From positions 124,001 through 188,000 of the forward strand of contig JJOH01000098.1 of the NCBI GenBank assembly GCA_000696115.1: a stretch of 64,000 nucleotides of DNA. Direction: 5' to 3'. The position numbers and the translations under genes are program-made. The notes below the pieces were generated by a model. The model was not told the origin of the DNA. It ran no database searches and was given only the letters and a program-made list of their open reading frames with translations. Shown one piece after another: positions 56,623 to 64,000 of the stretch. Positions within the stretch are counted from its first letter, which is position 1, and every line of letters begins with the position of its first letter. This DNA comes from Streptomyces olindensis. GTDB lineage: Bacteria > Actinomycetota > Actinomycetes > Streptomycetales > Streptomycetaceae.

Positions 56623-58506
56623 GTGACCACGACAGAGCCCTCCGCCACAGCCGACCCCGCAGCCACCGCCCGGCCCTCGCTGCGTGACGCCCGCCAGCGG
56701 TTCCTGTCGGGGGATCAGCTGCCGGGAGGCGTGCCGGAGGAGGTCGTCGCGGCATGGCGGCGGGCCCGGTTCTTCGGCGTGCCGCACGACCTGGCCGAGC
56801 CGGCCACGGATCCGGTACGGCCGGTGGAGTCGGCGCTGCTCGCCGCCGCCCGGCCGGTGCTGGACCGGATCGTCCCCGCCCTGGGTGCCGGCCGCTCCCT
56901 GCTCGTTCTGACCGACGAGCGGCTGCGCGTGCTGTGGACGGCGGGGAACGTGCCCGGGCTCGGTCCGTGCCCCGTCCTGTCGGAGCAGGAGGTCGGCAAC
57001 AACAGCGCGGCTCTCGCCCTGCGCGCCCGGCGGCGGTCCGAGGTGCACGGGCCCGAGCACTTCCTCGACCGCTGGCAGGACGTGTCCGCCGTCAGCGTCC
57101 CGGTGCTCGCCCCGGACAACGGCCAGGTGCTCGGCACGCTGACCGTAGCGTCGCGGCCGTGCGCCGCGCGTCCGCCGCACCCGCAGGCGGCGCTCGCCGA
57201 GGCCGCCGCCGCCGCGGTCGAGACGGAGCTGCGCGCGCGGGCGGGGCGGGCCGAACGGGTGCTGCTGGACGCGTATCTGCGGGCGGCGCGGGGCAAGGAC
57301 CGGGCCGTGGCCGCCCTCGACGGCCGCAACCGGCTGATCAGCGACGCGGCGCAGGAACTGCTGACGCCTGAGGTGCTCGGGGCGCTGGAGCGTACGGCGG
57401 TCCGGGCGCGACAGGCGGAGGTCCCGGTCTTGAGGGAGGTGGCCGGGGAGGCGGGGCGGTCCGCGGAGGCAGGGAGGGCCGTGGTGCCTGAGGGGGCCGT
57501 CGTATCGGAGGGGTCGGCCTCGGTGCTGCCCGAGGGGGCCGTGGTGCCCGAAGGGCCAGAAGTGATGTCCGACATCGGCGGGTTCCCGGAGCTGCCCGAC
57601 AGCGCCGGATGCACCGCGCGGATCACTCCCGTGCGTCTGGACGGCAGTGTCATCGGGGTCGTGGCCGTCCTGGAACCGCTCAAGGCTCCGGCGCCCTCGA
57701 CGCCGGGCTCGCCGTCCCCACCGGTCGCCCTGGCAGGTTCCTCGGTGCCGTGGCGGCACGCCGTCGGGCGTGCGGTGGAGCTGGCGCGTTCACGGGAGCC
57801 ACTGCTGCTGACCGGTGAGCGCGGGACGGGCAAGTCCGCGCTGGCACGGGAGTTGCTGGGGCCGGGCGACGCCCAGGTCGCCGATGCCGCGCAGGACGCC
57901 GGGCTCGACCGGGCGCTGCCCGCGTGGCAGGCCGACCGCCCGCTCCTGCTCCGGCACGCCGAGCGCCTCACGCAGCCCGGCGTGGCCGCGCTCAACTCCC
58001 TGCTCGACACCCACCCGGACGCCCCACTGCTGATCACCCACACGCCCGGCGCGCCGGCCGGCCCCTGTCTCCAGCGCCTGCTGGACAAACTGTCCGCCCG
58101 TTCGGTGACCTTGCCGCCGCTGCGGGAACGCTCCGAGGACATCCGGGAGTTGCTGTCGGCGCTGGTGCCCCGCCCGGCGCCGGGGCAGCCGCCGCTGACC
58201 TGGACCCTGGACGCCCTGCGCGCGTTGGAGCGGTACCCGTGGCCGGGGAACGTCACCGAGCTGGCCCACGTCGTCCGGGCCCTGGCGGAGCACCGCCGCG
58301 CCTCCGGTCCGGTCCGCCGCGCGGAACTGCCGGACGCCGTGCGGGACGGACCGGCCGCGCGGCCCCTCAGCCCGATGGAGCACGCCGAGCGCGCCGCGAT
58401 CCTGGAGGCACTGCGCCGCCACGGCGGCAACAAGGCCCGCGCGGCGGCGGCGCTGGGGATCGGCCGGGCGACGCTGTACCGGAAGCTGCGGGGGTACCGA
58501 GGGTGA
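56623..58506 (+). CDS. GAF domain regulator with degenerate AAA+ and Fis-type HTH
   Basis: A 627-residue AcoR/MimR-like regulator. Residues ~50-200 form a GAF-type sensor (LLVLTDERLRVLWTAGNVPGLG, LSEQEVGNNSAALALR). A Val/Pro/Glu-Gly low-complexity linker with repeated AVVPEGAVVSEG follows (~285-310). A reduced AAA+ domain has Walker A GERGTGKSAL near 405 but lacks the GAFTGA loop that contacts sigma-54, which is absent from actinobacteria. The C-terminal Fis helix-turn-helix is NKARAAAALGIGRATLYRKL. It likely activates the divergent hydroxyquinol operon through the TGTCTC palindrome. GTG 56614 is an alternative start. Confidence 0.88.
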   Translation: MTTTEPSATADPAATARPSLRDARQRFLSGDQLPGGVPEEVVAAWRRARFFGVPHDLAEPATDPVRPVESALLAAARPVLDRIVPALGAGRSLLVLTDERLRVLWTAGNVPGLGPCPVLSEQEVGNNSAALALRARRRSEVHGPEHFLDRWQDVSAVSVPVLAPDNGQVLGTLTVASRPCAARPPHPQAALAEAAAAAVETELRARAGRAERVLLDAYLRAARGKDRAVAALDGRNRLISDAAQELLTPEVLGALERTAVRARQAEVPVLREVAGEAGRSAEAGRAVVPEGAVVSEGSASVLPEGAVVPEGPEVMSDIGGFPELPDSAGCTARITPVRLDGSVIGVVAVLEPLKAPAPSTPGSPSPPVALAGSSVPWRHAVGRAVELARSREPLLLTGERGTGKSALARELLGPGDAQVADAAQDAGLDRALPAWQADRPLLLRHAERLTQPGVAALNSLLDTHPDAPLLITHTPGAPAGPCLQRLLDKLSARSVTLPPLRERSEDIRELLSALVPRPAPGQPPLTWTLDALRALERYPWPGNVTELAHVVRALAEHRRASGPVRRAELPDAVRDGPAARPLSPMEHAERAAILEALRRHGGNKARAAAALGIGRATLYRKLRGYRG

Positions 58507-58654
58507 GGGGCCGTTTGACGGACTCCACCGCCAGAGGCGTGGGTGTGACCATCAGCGACACCGGCCGGCCCGGCCCGTACGGCCCGCACGGCTCGCACGT
58601 CAGAACCGGACCTGCCCGTGATCCATCCGGTTCCTCCCGAAAGGCAACCCGCGC

Positions 58655-59908
58655 ATGAGCGACGACAACTCCATACTCGCGTTACAGCAGCCCCACTCCG
58701 AGCGGCGGCGGATGCCGGGCGGGCTTGTCGCGCTGGCGCTCGGGGGGTTCGGCATCGGGCTGACCGAGTTTCTGATCGCCGGTCTGCTGCCCCAGGTGGC
58801 CTCGAGTTTCTCCGTGTCCGAGGCGGCTGCCGGCTGGCTGATCTCCGGGTACGCCCTGAGTGTCGCGGTCGGAGCCATCGCGCTGACCGCGGCCACGGCC
58901 CGGCTGCCCCGCAAGCAGGTGCTGATCGGCCTGGTCGCGTTGTTCGTCATCGGCAACCTGCTGTCCGCGGTCGCGCCGAACTACCCGGTGATGCTGCTCG
59001 GGCGGATCGTCGCGGCGCTGTGCCACGGTTCGTTCTTCGGGATCGGCTCGCTGGTCGCGCGCGGTCTGGTCGCGCCGGAGAAGAAGTCCCAGGCCGTGGC
59101 GATCATGTTCGCCGGACTGACGCTCGCGAACGTGCTGGGCGTGCCGTTCGGGGCGCTGGTCGGTGAGCGGTGGGGCTGGCGGGCCGCGTTCTGGGCGGTG
59201 ACCGCGATCGGTGTGCTCGCGCTGGCCGGTATCGCCGCCCTGGTCCCCGCGTGGGCGGGACAGGCGCCGCCGGGGAGGACACGGGACGGCGCCGGCCCGG
59301 TACCGCCCCTCGGCCTGGCGGCTCAGTTCCGGGCGTTCCGGTCCTGGCAGGTCTGGCTGACCCTCATCGCCACGGCGCTCGGTTACGGCGGGATGTTCGG
59401 CGCGTTCAGCTACATCGCCTACACGTTCACCGAGGTCAGCGGCTTCACCCCGGCCGATGTCGCCTGGCTGCTGATGGTGTACGGCGTCGGTCTGGTCGTC
59501 GGGAACCTGGTCGGCGGGCGCGCGGCCGACCGCGATCGCGACCGGGCCCTGGTCCTCGCCCTGCTGGCGCTCACCCTCACCCTGATGCTGTTCGGCCTGC
59601 TGGCCGAGAGCGCGGTCGCCTCGGTGGTCCTGGTGTTCGTGCTGGGCGTGACGGGGTTCGCCAGTGTGCCGGGGATGATCACTCGCGTCACCGACTACGC
59701 CCACGGGGCGGCCTTGGCCGCCAGCGCCAACGTGTCGGCGTCCAACGTCGGCAACGCGCTGGGCGCCTGGCTCGGGGGTCTGGCCATCAGCGCGGGCCTC
59801 GGCTACACCTCACCGCTGTACGTCGGCGCCGGCATCGCCCTGGTGTCCACCGTCGTCATGGTGATCGCCGCGCGCCGGGTCGCCGGGCGTGACGGATCGG
59901 GTACGTAG
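58655..59908 (+). CDS. MFS exporter, DHA1 family (Cmx/AraJ-like)
   Basis: A 417-residue, 12-helix drug:H+ antiporter-type protein: LALGGFGIGLTEFLIAGLLPQVASSF at helix 1, motif A-like LTAATARLPRKQVLIG after helix 2, and motif C-like GVPFGALVGERWGWRAAFW in helix 5. Similar proteins export chloramphenicol, arabinose or other small molecules; substrate is unknown. GAAAGG precedes the ATG at 58655. A GAACCGG/CCGGTTC inverted repeat (58603-58633) lies in the leader. Confidence 0.9.
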   Translation: MSDDNSILALQQPHSERRRMPGGLVALALGGFGIGLTEFLIAGLLPQVASSFSVSEAAAGWLISGYALSVAVGAIALTAATARLPRKQVLIGLVALFVIGNLLSAVAPNYPVMLLGRIVAALCHGSFFGIGSLVARGLVAPEKKSQAVAIMFAGLTLANVLGVPFGALVGERWGWRAAFWAVTAIGVLALAGIAALVPAWAGQAPPGRTRDGAGPVPPLGLAAQFRAFRSWQVWLTLIATALGYGGMFGAFSYIAYTFTEVSGFTPADVAWLLMVYGVGLVVGNLVGGRAADRDRDRALVLALLALTLTLMLFGLLAESAVASVVLVFVLGVTGFASVPGMITRVTDYAHGAALAASANVSASNVGNALGAWLGGLAISAGLGYTSPLYVGAGIALVSTVVMVIAARRVAGRDGSGT

Positions 59909-59928
59909 CGCGCGTCGACCGCACGAGA

Positions 59929-59961
59929 AAGGGTGCCGACCATGATCTGGTCGGCACCCTT
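59929..59961. terminator. Bidirectional terminator between MFS gene and tRNA-Leu
   Basis: AAGGGTGCCGACCA (59929-59942) and its exact complement (59948-59961) form a 14-bp stem with loop TGATC. It ends the MFS gene on the plus strand and the tRNA on the minus strand, where the hairpin is followed by a short T run. Confidence 0.85.
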
Positions 59962-59969
59962 CGTGTCAC

Positions 59970-60057
59970 TGGTGTCCGAGGGGGGACTTGAACCCCCACG
60001 CCCGATAAAGGGCACTAGCACCTCAAGCTAGCGCGTCTGCCATTCCGCCACCCGGAC
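59970..60057 (-). tRNA. tRNA-Leu (anticodon GAG)
   Basis: The minus strand reads GTCCGGG at the 5' acceptor end (60057-60051), a D-arm with GGCGGAATGGCAGACGC, anticodon stem CTAGC/GCTAG around loop TTGAGGT (anticodon GAG), a long class II variable arm (TGCCCTTTATCGGGCG), and T-arm GGGGGTTCAAGTCCCCC. The acceptor CTCGGAC is followed by A and an encoded CCA. The T-loop TTCAAGT and variable arm identify tRNA-Leu. Confidence 0.96.
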
Positions 60058-60199
60058 CAGGTGTCCGCCGCCTTGCCAGGGGTGTTCCCCGCGGCGACAG
60101 GGACAACAATACCAAGGTTTCGGAGTGCCTTTCACCTGCGTTTCCGTCCGCCGGGCGGGGGTCCGGGACCTCGGCGTCCGATGCGCCTAGGGTCGCACC

Positions 60200-61531
60200 A
60201 TGAGTGACTGGATGGTTACGCCGAGCCCTTCCGCGGGGCGACGCCCTCGGGCGCTGTCGCCGCTCAGGGAGCATCTGCGGGACACGTTCTGGTTCGCCCC
60301 CACCGCGGCGATGGCGGGTGTCTTCGTGGTCTGGGTGGCTGCGCAGGCGCTCGACACGGCCCTGGTCGACGCGCTCAAGAAGGACGGCGACTACGAGACG
60401 CTCGACGAGCTGCTGCGGTTCTCGGAGGACGCGAAGGCCGTGGTGAGCGCCGTCGGCTCGGCGATGATGACCTTCATCGGTGTGGTCTTCAGCATCTCGC
60501 TGGTGGCCGTGCAGATGGCGAGCGGGCAGTTCACGCCGCGCGTGGTGCGCCTCTTCGTGCGGAGCCGGATCACCAAGGCGACCTTCGCGGTCTTCCTGGC
60601 GACCTTCGTGCTCGCCCTGCTGGTCCTGACCTCCTTCGACACGGCCGACGACCCCCGTGCCGTCACGTCGGTGCCGCTGGTGCAGTCCGTCCTCACGCTC
60701 TGCATGGTCGCGCTCAGCCTGCTGCTCTTCGTGCTGTACGTGAACACCACCCTGCGGCTGATGCGGATCAGCCAGGTGATCGCGCGGATCGCCACGGAGT
60801 CCTTCCGGGTGGCCGCCTCGATGCCCGCGCCGGAGGGCGGGCAGGACGCCGCCCCGCTCGGTTCCGCGACCGCGTGGGTGGCGCACGAGGGCCGGGCGGG
60901 GGTGCTGCGGGACGTGCACATCGCGCGGCTGGTGCGGGTGGCGCGCACGCACGGGGTCGTGCTCCGGCTGATCCCGCGGATCGGGGACTTCGTGGTGCCC
61001 GGTACGCCCGTGCTGGCGGTGCACGGCGGGCCCGCTCCGCCGCGCAGGGCGCTGCGCTACACGGTCGCGGTGGGGGTGGAGCGGACCTACCACCAGGATC
61101 TCGGCTTCGGGCTGCGGCAGTTGTCGGACATCGCGCTGCGCGCCCTGTCGCCCGCGATCAACGATCCGACGACCGCCGTCCAGGCACTGGACCGTGTCGT
61201 GCAGTTCCTTGCCGCGCTGAGCCGGCATCCGCTGGAGGCCGTGAAGCACCGGGACCGCGGTGGGACGGTGCGGCTGGTGCAGCCCGTGCCGGGCTGGACG
61301 GAGCTGGTGGATCTCGGGTTCACCGAGGTGCGGGGGTGCGCCGCCGGGAGCCCGCAGGTGTCACGGCGCATGCTGGCCGGACTGGACGACCTGCTCCTGC
61401 TCGCGCCGCCGGAACGGCGCGAGCCGCTGTTGCGCCACCGCGAACTGCTCCGCCACGCGGTCGACCGGGCCGCGCCGACCCCGGCGGACCGCGCGTTCGC
61501 CCTGCGCCCGGACCGGCAGGGCATCGGCTGA
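60200..61531 (+). CDS. DUF2254 family membrane protein
   Basis: A 443-residue protein with four N-terminal transmembrane segments (~30-55, ~85-115, ~135-160, ~170-195). A large soluble part follows, containing LGFGLRQLSDIALRALSPAINDPTTAVQALDRVVQFLAAL, the signature of DUF2254. Family function is unknown. It starts at the ATG at 60200, 142 bp from the divergent tRNA. Its stop codon is the first base position of a 20-bp tandem array. Confidence 0.88.
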   Translation: MSDWMVTPSPSAGRRPRALSPLREHLRDTFWFAPTAAMAGVFVVWVAAQALDTALVDALKKDGDYETLDELLRFSEDAKAVVSAVGSAMMTFIGVVFSISLVAVQMASGQFTPRVVRLFVRSRITKATFAVFLATFVLALLVLTSFDTADDPRAVTSVPLVQSVLTLCMVALSLLLFVLYVNTTLRLMRISQVIARIATESFRVAASMPAPEGGQDAAPLGSATAWVAHEGRAGVLRDVHIARLVRVARTHGVVLRLIPRIGDFVVPGTPVLAVHGGPAPPRRALRYTVAVGVERTYHQDLGFGLRQLSDIALRALSPAINDPTTAVQALDRVVQFLAALSRHPLEAVKHRDRGGTVRLVQPVPGWTELVDLGFTEVRGCAAGSPQVSRRMLAGLDDLLLLAPPERREPLLRHRELLRHAVDRAAPTPADRAFALRPDRQGIG

Positions 61532-61609
61532 GCCGCACATCAGCGGTGCGAGCCGCACCTCGGCGATACGAGCCGCACCTCGGCGGTTCGAGCCGTACCT
61601 CGGCGGCGC
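61530..61609. repeat. 20-bp tandem array (x4) at the DUF2254 stop
   Basis: Four consecutive 20-bp units resembling GAGCCGCACCTCGGCGGTNC begin inside the DUF2254 TGA. Units differ at two to four positions. Confidence 0.9.
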
Positions 61610-61685
61610 GCCCTCCCGTGCGGGCGCCGGGCCGGGGTGGCCCGGCGCGCCGCGGCCAGGGCCCGGACGGCAGCCCGACCGCGGC

Positions 61686-61713
61686 CACACGCCGGGAGGC
61701 ACACGCCGGGAGG
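61686..61713. repeat. 14-bp tandem pair
   Basis: CACACGCCGGGAGG occurs twice head to tail, between the two larger arrays of the 303-bp gap 61532-61834. The gap holds no gene. Confidence 0.8.
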
Positions 61714-61742
61714 CACGCGCCCGGACGGCCGCCGCGTCGAAC

Positions 61743-61820
61743 GCACCGTGTGGCGGCCGGTGTCGGAAGCACCGCGTGGCGGCCGGTCCCGGACGCACCA
61801 CGTGGCGGCCGACCACACAC
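61743..61820. repeat. 26-bp tandem array (x3) before the aldehyde dehydrogenase stop
   Basis: Three 26-bp units share GCACC..GTGGCGGCCG, at 61743, 61769 and 61795, ending 15 bp before the aldehyde dehydrogenase stop (minus strand). Confidence 0.85.
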
Positions 61821-61834
61821 GCACCCCCCTTTTC

Positions 61835-63382
61835 TCACGGCACGAGCTGGTACTCCGGGAAGTTCCCCGGAAGTCGCTCCCCCTCCGGTCCCCGCGTCAC
61901 CGCGCGCACCAGCAGTTCGCCGCCGACGAACGCGCCGCGCCAGGACGCGCCGAGTCCGCCGAACAGCTCGTCGCGGTCGCCACGCGAGCGGGGCCGGCCG
62001 TGGCCGACCTTGAACGCCCGGATGTGCGGGGCGAGCCGCTCGTAGGTGGCCCGGTCGTCCGTGGACAGCGTGGCCACCAGCGCGCCGTTCGAGGCGTTCA
62101 TCGCGGCCAGCAGTTCCGCTTCGGTGTCGACCAGCACGATCGTGTCGACCGGGCCGAACGGCTCCGCGTGGTGCAGCGGGGAGGACGAGGGCGGGTTGAG
62201 GAGAGTGACCGGCTGGACGTAGGCCGAGGTGTCCTGGCCGGGCAGGAAGCGGGCGTCGGCCGCACTGCCGCGGTGCAGGGGCACGGCACCGCGCTCGATC
62301 GCCTCGGCGACCTGGTCCTGCAGTTCCTTCGCCTTGGCCGCGTTGATGACCGGCCCGAAGTCCAGCTCCGGGTACGGGTCGTCCTGCTTCTCGACGGCGA
62401 GCGGGTGGCCGACCCTGAGCGTGCGGACCGCCGGGAGGTACGCCGCCAGGAACGCGTCGAACAGCTGCCGCTGGACGACGAACCGCGGGTACGCCGTGCA
62501 GCGCTGCTTGCCGTAGTCGAAGAGCTTGGGGATCACCGCGGTGAGCGCGTCCCAGTCCGAGTGGTTCCAGATGCCCCAGGTGTTGAGTCCTTCCTGTTCG
62601 AGTACGTGTCGCTTGCCGAGGTCGGCGACGGCCGTGGCCACCGCGGCGCCGGTGTCGCGGCCGCCGACGAAGGAGACGCAGCCGATCTCGGGCGCTCGCA
62701 CCAGGGCCTGGGACAGCTCGCCTCCGCTGCCGCTGACGAGGGTCGCGGGGATCCCCTCGCGGGCGGCGAGCGCGCAGGCCAGGGTGAGACAGGCGACACC
62801 GCCGTCGGTCGGGGTCTTGGCGATGACCGCGTTGCCTGCCAGTGCCTGCACCAGCATTGCGTGAACGAGCACGCTCATCGGGTAGTTCCAGCTGGCGATG
62901 TTGGACACCGGTCCGTCCAGCGGGGCCCGGTCGGCGAGCATCGGCTCGATGCCGTCGACGTACCAGCGGACGCCGTCTATGGCCCGGTCGACGTCCGCCT
63001 GGGCGAGCCGCCAGGGTTTGCCGATCTCCCAGACGAGCAGCAGCGCGAGCAGCCGCCGGTGTTCGGCGAGTGCGTCGAGGGCGGCCGCCACGCGGGCCCG
63101 GCGCTCCTCCAACGGGACGTGTCGCCAGGCCCGGTGCTGGTCGAGGGCGGCGCGCACGGCCTGCCGCGCGGTCGTACCGTCCAGGCGGGGCGGGCCGGCG
63201 ATCGGGCTGCCGTCGACCGGGCTGACGGCGGGCAGGACCCGGCCGTCCGGCTGCCAGGCGGCGTTCCAGAGGTTGAGGACCCGGTCGTCGCGGAAGGCCT
63301 CGGGGGCGACGGTGAGGCAGCGCCGCCACGCGTCGGGCCAGGACGTACCGGATTTGGGGGTGAGGGTGGGTGCTGGTGCCAT
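61835..63382 (-). CDS. Aldehyde dehydrogenase family protein
   Basis: A 515-residue NAD(P)-dependent aldehyde dehydrogenase. It shows SNIASWNYPMSVLVHAMLVQALAGNAVIAKTP (cofactor), HVLEQEGLNTWGIWN in place of the usual ELGGK/N glutamate motif, and catalytic Cys in YGKQRCTAYPRFVV near residue 311. FGGLGASWRGAFVGGELLVRA is near the C-terminus. The ATG at 63382 has GGAG 8 nt upstream. It follows a succinyl-CoA synthetase alpha gene, so succinate semialdehyde or a related acid aldehyde is a possible substrate. Confidence 0.87.
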   Translation of the reverse strand: MAPAPTLTPKSGTSWPDAWRRCLTVAPEAFRDDRVLNLWNAAWQPDGRVLPAVSPVDGSPIAGPPRLDGTTARQAVRAALDQHRAWRHVPLEERRARVAAALDALAEHRRLLALLLVWEIGKPWRLAQADVDRAIDGVRWYVDGIEPMLADRAPLDGPVSNIASWNYPMSVLVHAMLVQALAGNAVIAKTPTDGGVACLTLACALAAREGIPATLVSGSGGELSQALVRAPEIGCVSFVGGRDTGAAVATAVADLGKRHVLEQEGLNTWGIWNHSDWDALTAVIPKLFDYGKQRCTAYPRFVVQRQLFDAFLAAYLPAVRTLRVGHPLAVEKQDDPYPELDFGPVINAAKAKELQDQVAEAIERGAVPLHRGSAADARFLPGQDTSAYVQPVTLLNPPSSSPLHHAEPFGPVDTIVLVDTEAELLAAMNASNGALVATLSTDDRATYERLAPHIRAFKVGHGRPRSRGDRDELFGGLGASWRGAFVGGELLVRAVTRGPEGERLPGNFPEYQLVP

Positions 63383-63415
63383 GGGGTTGCTCCGCTCTCG
63401 GTGCACGGTCGGAGG

Positions 63416-63509
63416 CGGGAAGAACCTCGGAAGCGGGAAAAACCTCGGAGTTGGAAACCTCGAGTCGGGAAAACCTCGAGTCGGGAAGACCTCGCGGGCG
63501 GGAAGACCT
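63416..63509. repeat. Degenerate 13-19-bp tandem array between sucD and aldehyde dehydrogenase genes
   Basis: Units of the form CGGGAARACCTCGAGT occur about six times with length variation; two central copies are nearly identical. The array fills most of the 133-bp gap between two same-strand genes. Confidence 0.8.
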
Positions 63510-63515
63510 GGCTCG

Positions 63516-64000
63516 CTACCGCTGCCCTTCGAGCCGCGTCAGCACGAGTTTCGCGGTCTCGGTCGGTGTCCTTCCCACGCTCACCCCGACCGCCTCCAGG
63601 GCTTCCTTCTTCGCCTGGGCCGTACCGGAGGAGCCGGAGACGATCGCGCCCGCGTGCCCCATGGTCCTGCCCTCGGGCGCGGTGAACCCGGCGATGTAGC
63701 CGACGACGGGCTTGGTGACGTGCTCGCGGATGTAGGCCGCGGCGCGTTCCTCGGCGTCGCCGCCGATCTCGCCGATGAGGACGATCAGTTCGGTGTCCGG
63801 GTCGTCCTGGAAGGCGGCGAGGCAGTCGATGTGCGAGGTGCCGACGACCGGGTCGCCGCCGATGCCGACACCCGTCGAGAAGCCGATGTCACGCAGCTCG
63901 TACATGAGTTGGTACGTCAGCGTGCCCGACTTGGAGACCAGCCCGATGCGGCCGGGCTTGGTGATGTCGGCCGGGATGATGCCCGCGTTGGACTGGCCGG
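63516..64000 (-). CDS. sucD: Succinyl-CoA synthetase alpha subunit, 5'-partial
   Basis: The C-terminal 160 residues of the alpha subunit. SNAGIIPADITKPGRIGLVSKSGTLTYQL enters from the window edge, followed by GFSTGVGIGGDPVVGTSHIDCL, VLIGEIGGDAEERAA and GRTMGHAGAIVSG, where the His is the phosphorylated catalytic residue. It makes succinyl-CoA or succinate with ADP/ATP exchange. Probably a second copy in addition to the main TCA genes, because it is followed by a non-TCA aldehyde dehydrogenase. The start lies beyond 64000. Confidence 0.93.
   Translation of the reverse strand, partial: GQSNAGIIPADITKPGRIGLVSKSGTLTYQLMYELRDIGFSTGVGIGGDPVVGTSHIDCLAAFQDDPDTELIVLIGEIGGDAEERAAAYIREHVTKPVVGYIAGFTAPEGRTMGHAGAIVSGSSGTAQAKKEALEAVGVSVGRTPTETAKLVLTRLEGQR

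Noticed and set aside
59962..60060. Integration site of a mobile element at tRNA-Leu
   Set aside because: No integrase gene and no duplicated tRNA 3' end are found in the window.

Overview
The window is about 72-74% GC with strong G/C at third codon positions, tightly packed operons joined by ATGA overlaps, frequent GTG/TTG starts, Tat/Sec-secreted polysaccharide enzymes and a tRNA-Leu(GAG). This is typical of a Streptomyces chromosome. From memory, not checked here, two blocks resemble S. coelicolor loci in the SCO66xx range: the pentose phosphate operon, and the cluster holding a GTP cyclohydrolase II paralogue and a 6-pyruvoyltetrahydropterin-synthase homologue.

Layout. 1-10.3 kb: end of a PHP phosphoesterase, a PaaX regulator, a four-gene CoA-ester degradation operon (SDR, amidohydrolase, acyl-CoA ligase, MaoC) diverging from a MarR regulator, then an MHS transporter-secreted hydrolase-IclR operon. 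10.4-13.3 kb: a frameshifted secreted lipase and small genes. 13.4-14.9 kb: a secreted GH16-CBM6 glucanase behind a LacI-type palindrome. 15-25 kb: an AraC regulator divergent from a seven-gene operon tkt-tal-zwf-opcA-pgi-gnd-phosphatase, closed by a 16-bp hairpin. 25-31.5 kb: a pentapeptide-like membrane protein and a shikimate/quinate catabolic locus (fused dehydroshikimate dehydratase, shikimate dehydrogenase, TetR, MHS transporter). 31.7-35.8 kb: an AA10 lytic polysaccharide monooxygenase behind a perfect CebR-type box, a dienelactone-hydrolase-like protein without its nucleophile, a VOC-ArsR pair with a clear operator, and a serine hydrolase. 35.8-38 kb: a coupled pair of saccharopine-dehydrogenase-like enzymes.

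38.2-45.6 kb is the most interesting part. A GTP cyclohydrolase II paralogue carries Met at residue 120 (Tyr in canonical enzymes), a change reported to stop the reaction at the formylated pyrimidine FAPy. Only 41 bp away and divergent lies a creatininase-family protein, the family of the archaeal FAPy deformylase ArfB. Next come a pterin-synthase-fold protein without its zinc/cysteine site, a GT4 glycosyltransferase, a methyltransferase, a YbhN-type membrane protein, an MDR dehydrogenase lacking the usual Cys, and a CDP-alcohol phosphatidyltransferase. Together they look like an uncharacterised pathway making a GTP-derived, possibly glycosylated, methylated or lipid-linked product.

45.6-51.5 kb: an HxlR/RidA pair, an orphan solute-binding lipoprotein, a CooC-like ATPase, a scar of truncated genes, and a YceI protein. 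51.6-58.5 kb: an NmrA-type SDR, then a hydroxyquinol (1,2,4-trihydroxybenzene) operon (flavin monooxygenase, intradiol dioxygenase, maleylacetate reductase) divergent from a GAF-AAA-Fis regulator. The same 17-bp palindrome lies in that divergent promoter and upstream of the YceI gene, suggesting a shared regulon. 58.6-64 kb: an MFS exporter, tRNA-Leu, a DUF2254 membrane protein, an aldehyde dehydrogenase and the 3' part of a succinyl-CoA synthetase alpha gene. Several short tandem-repeat arrays abut stop codons in the 52-64 kb region.
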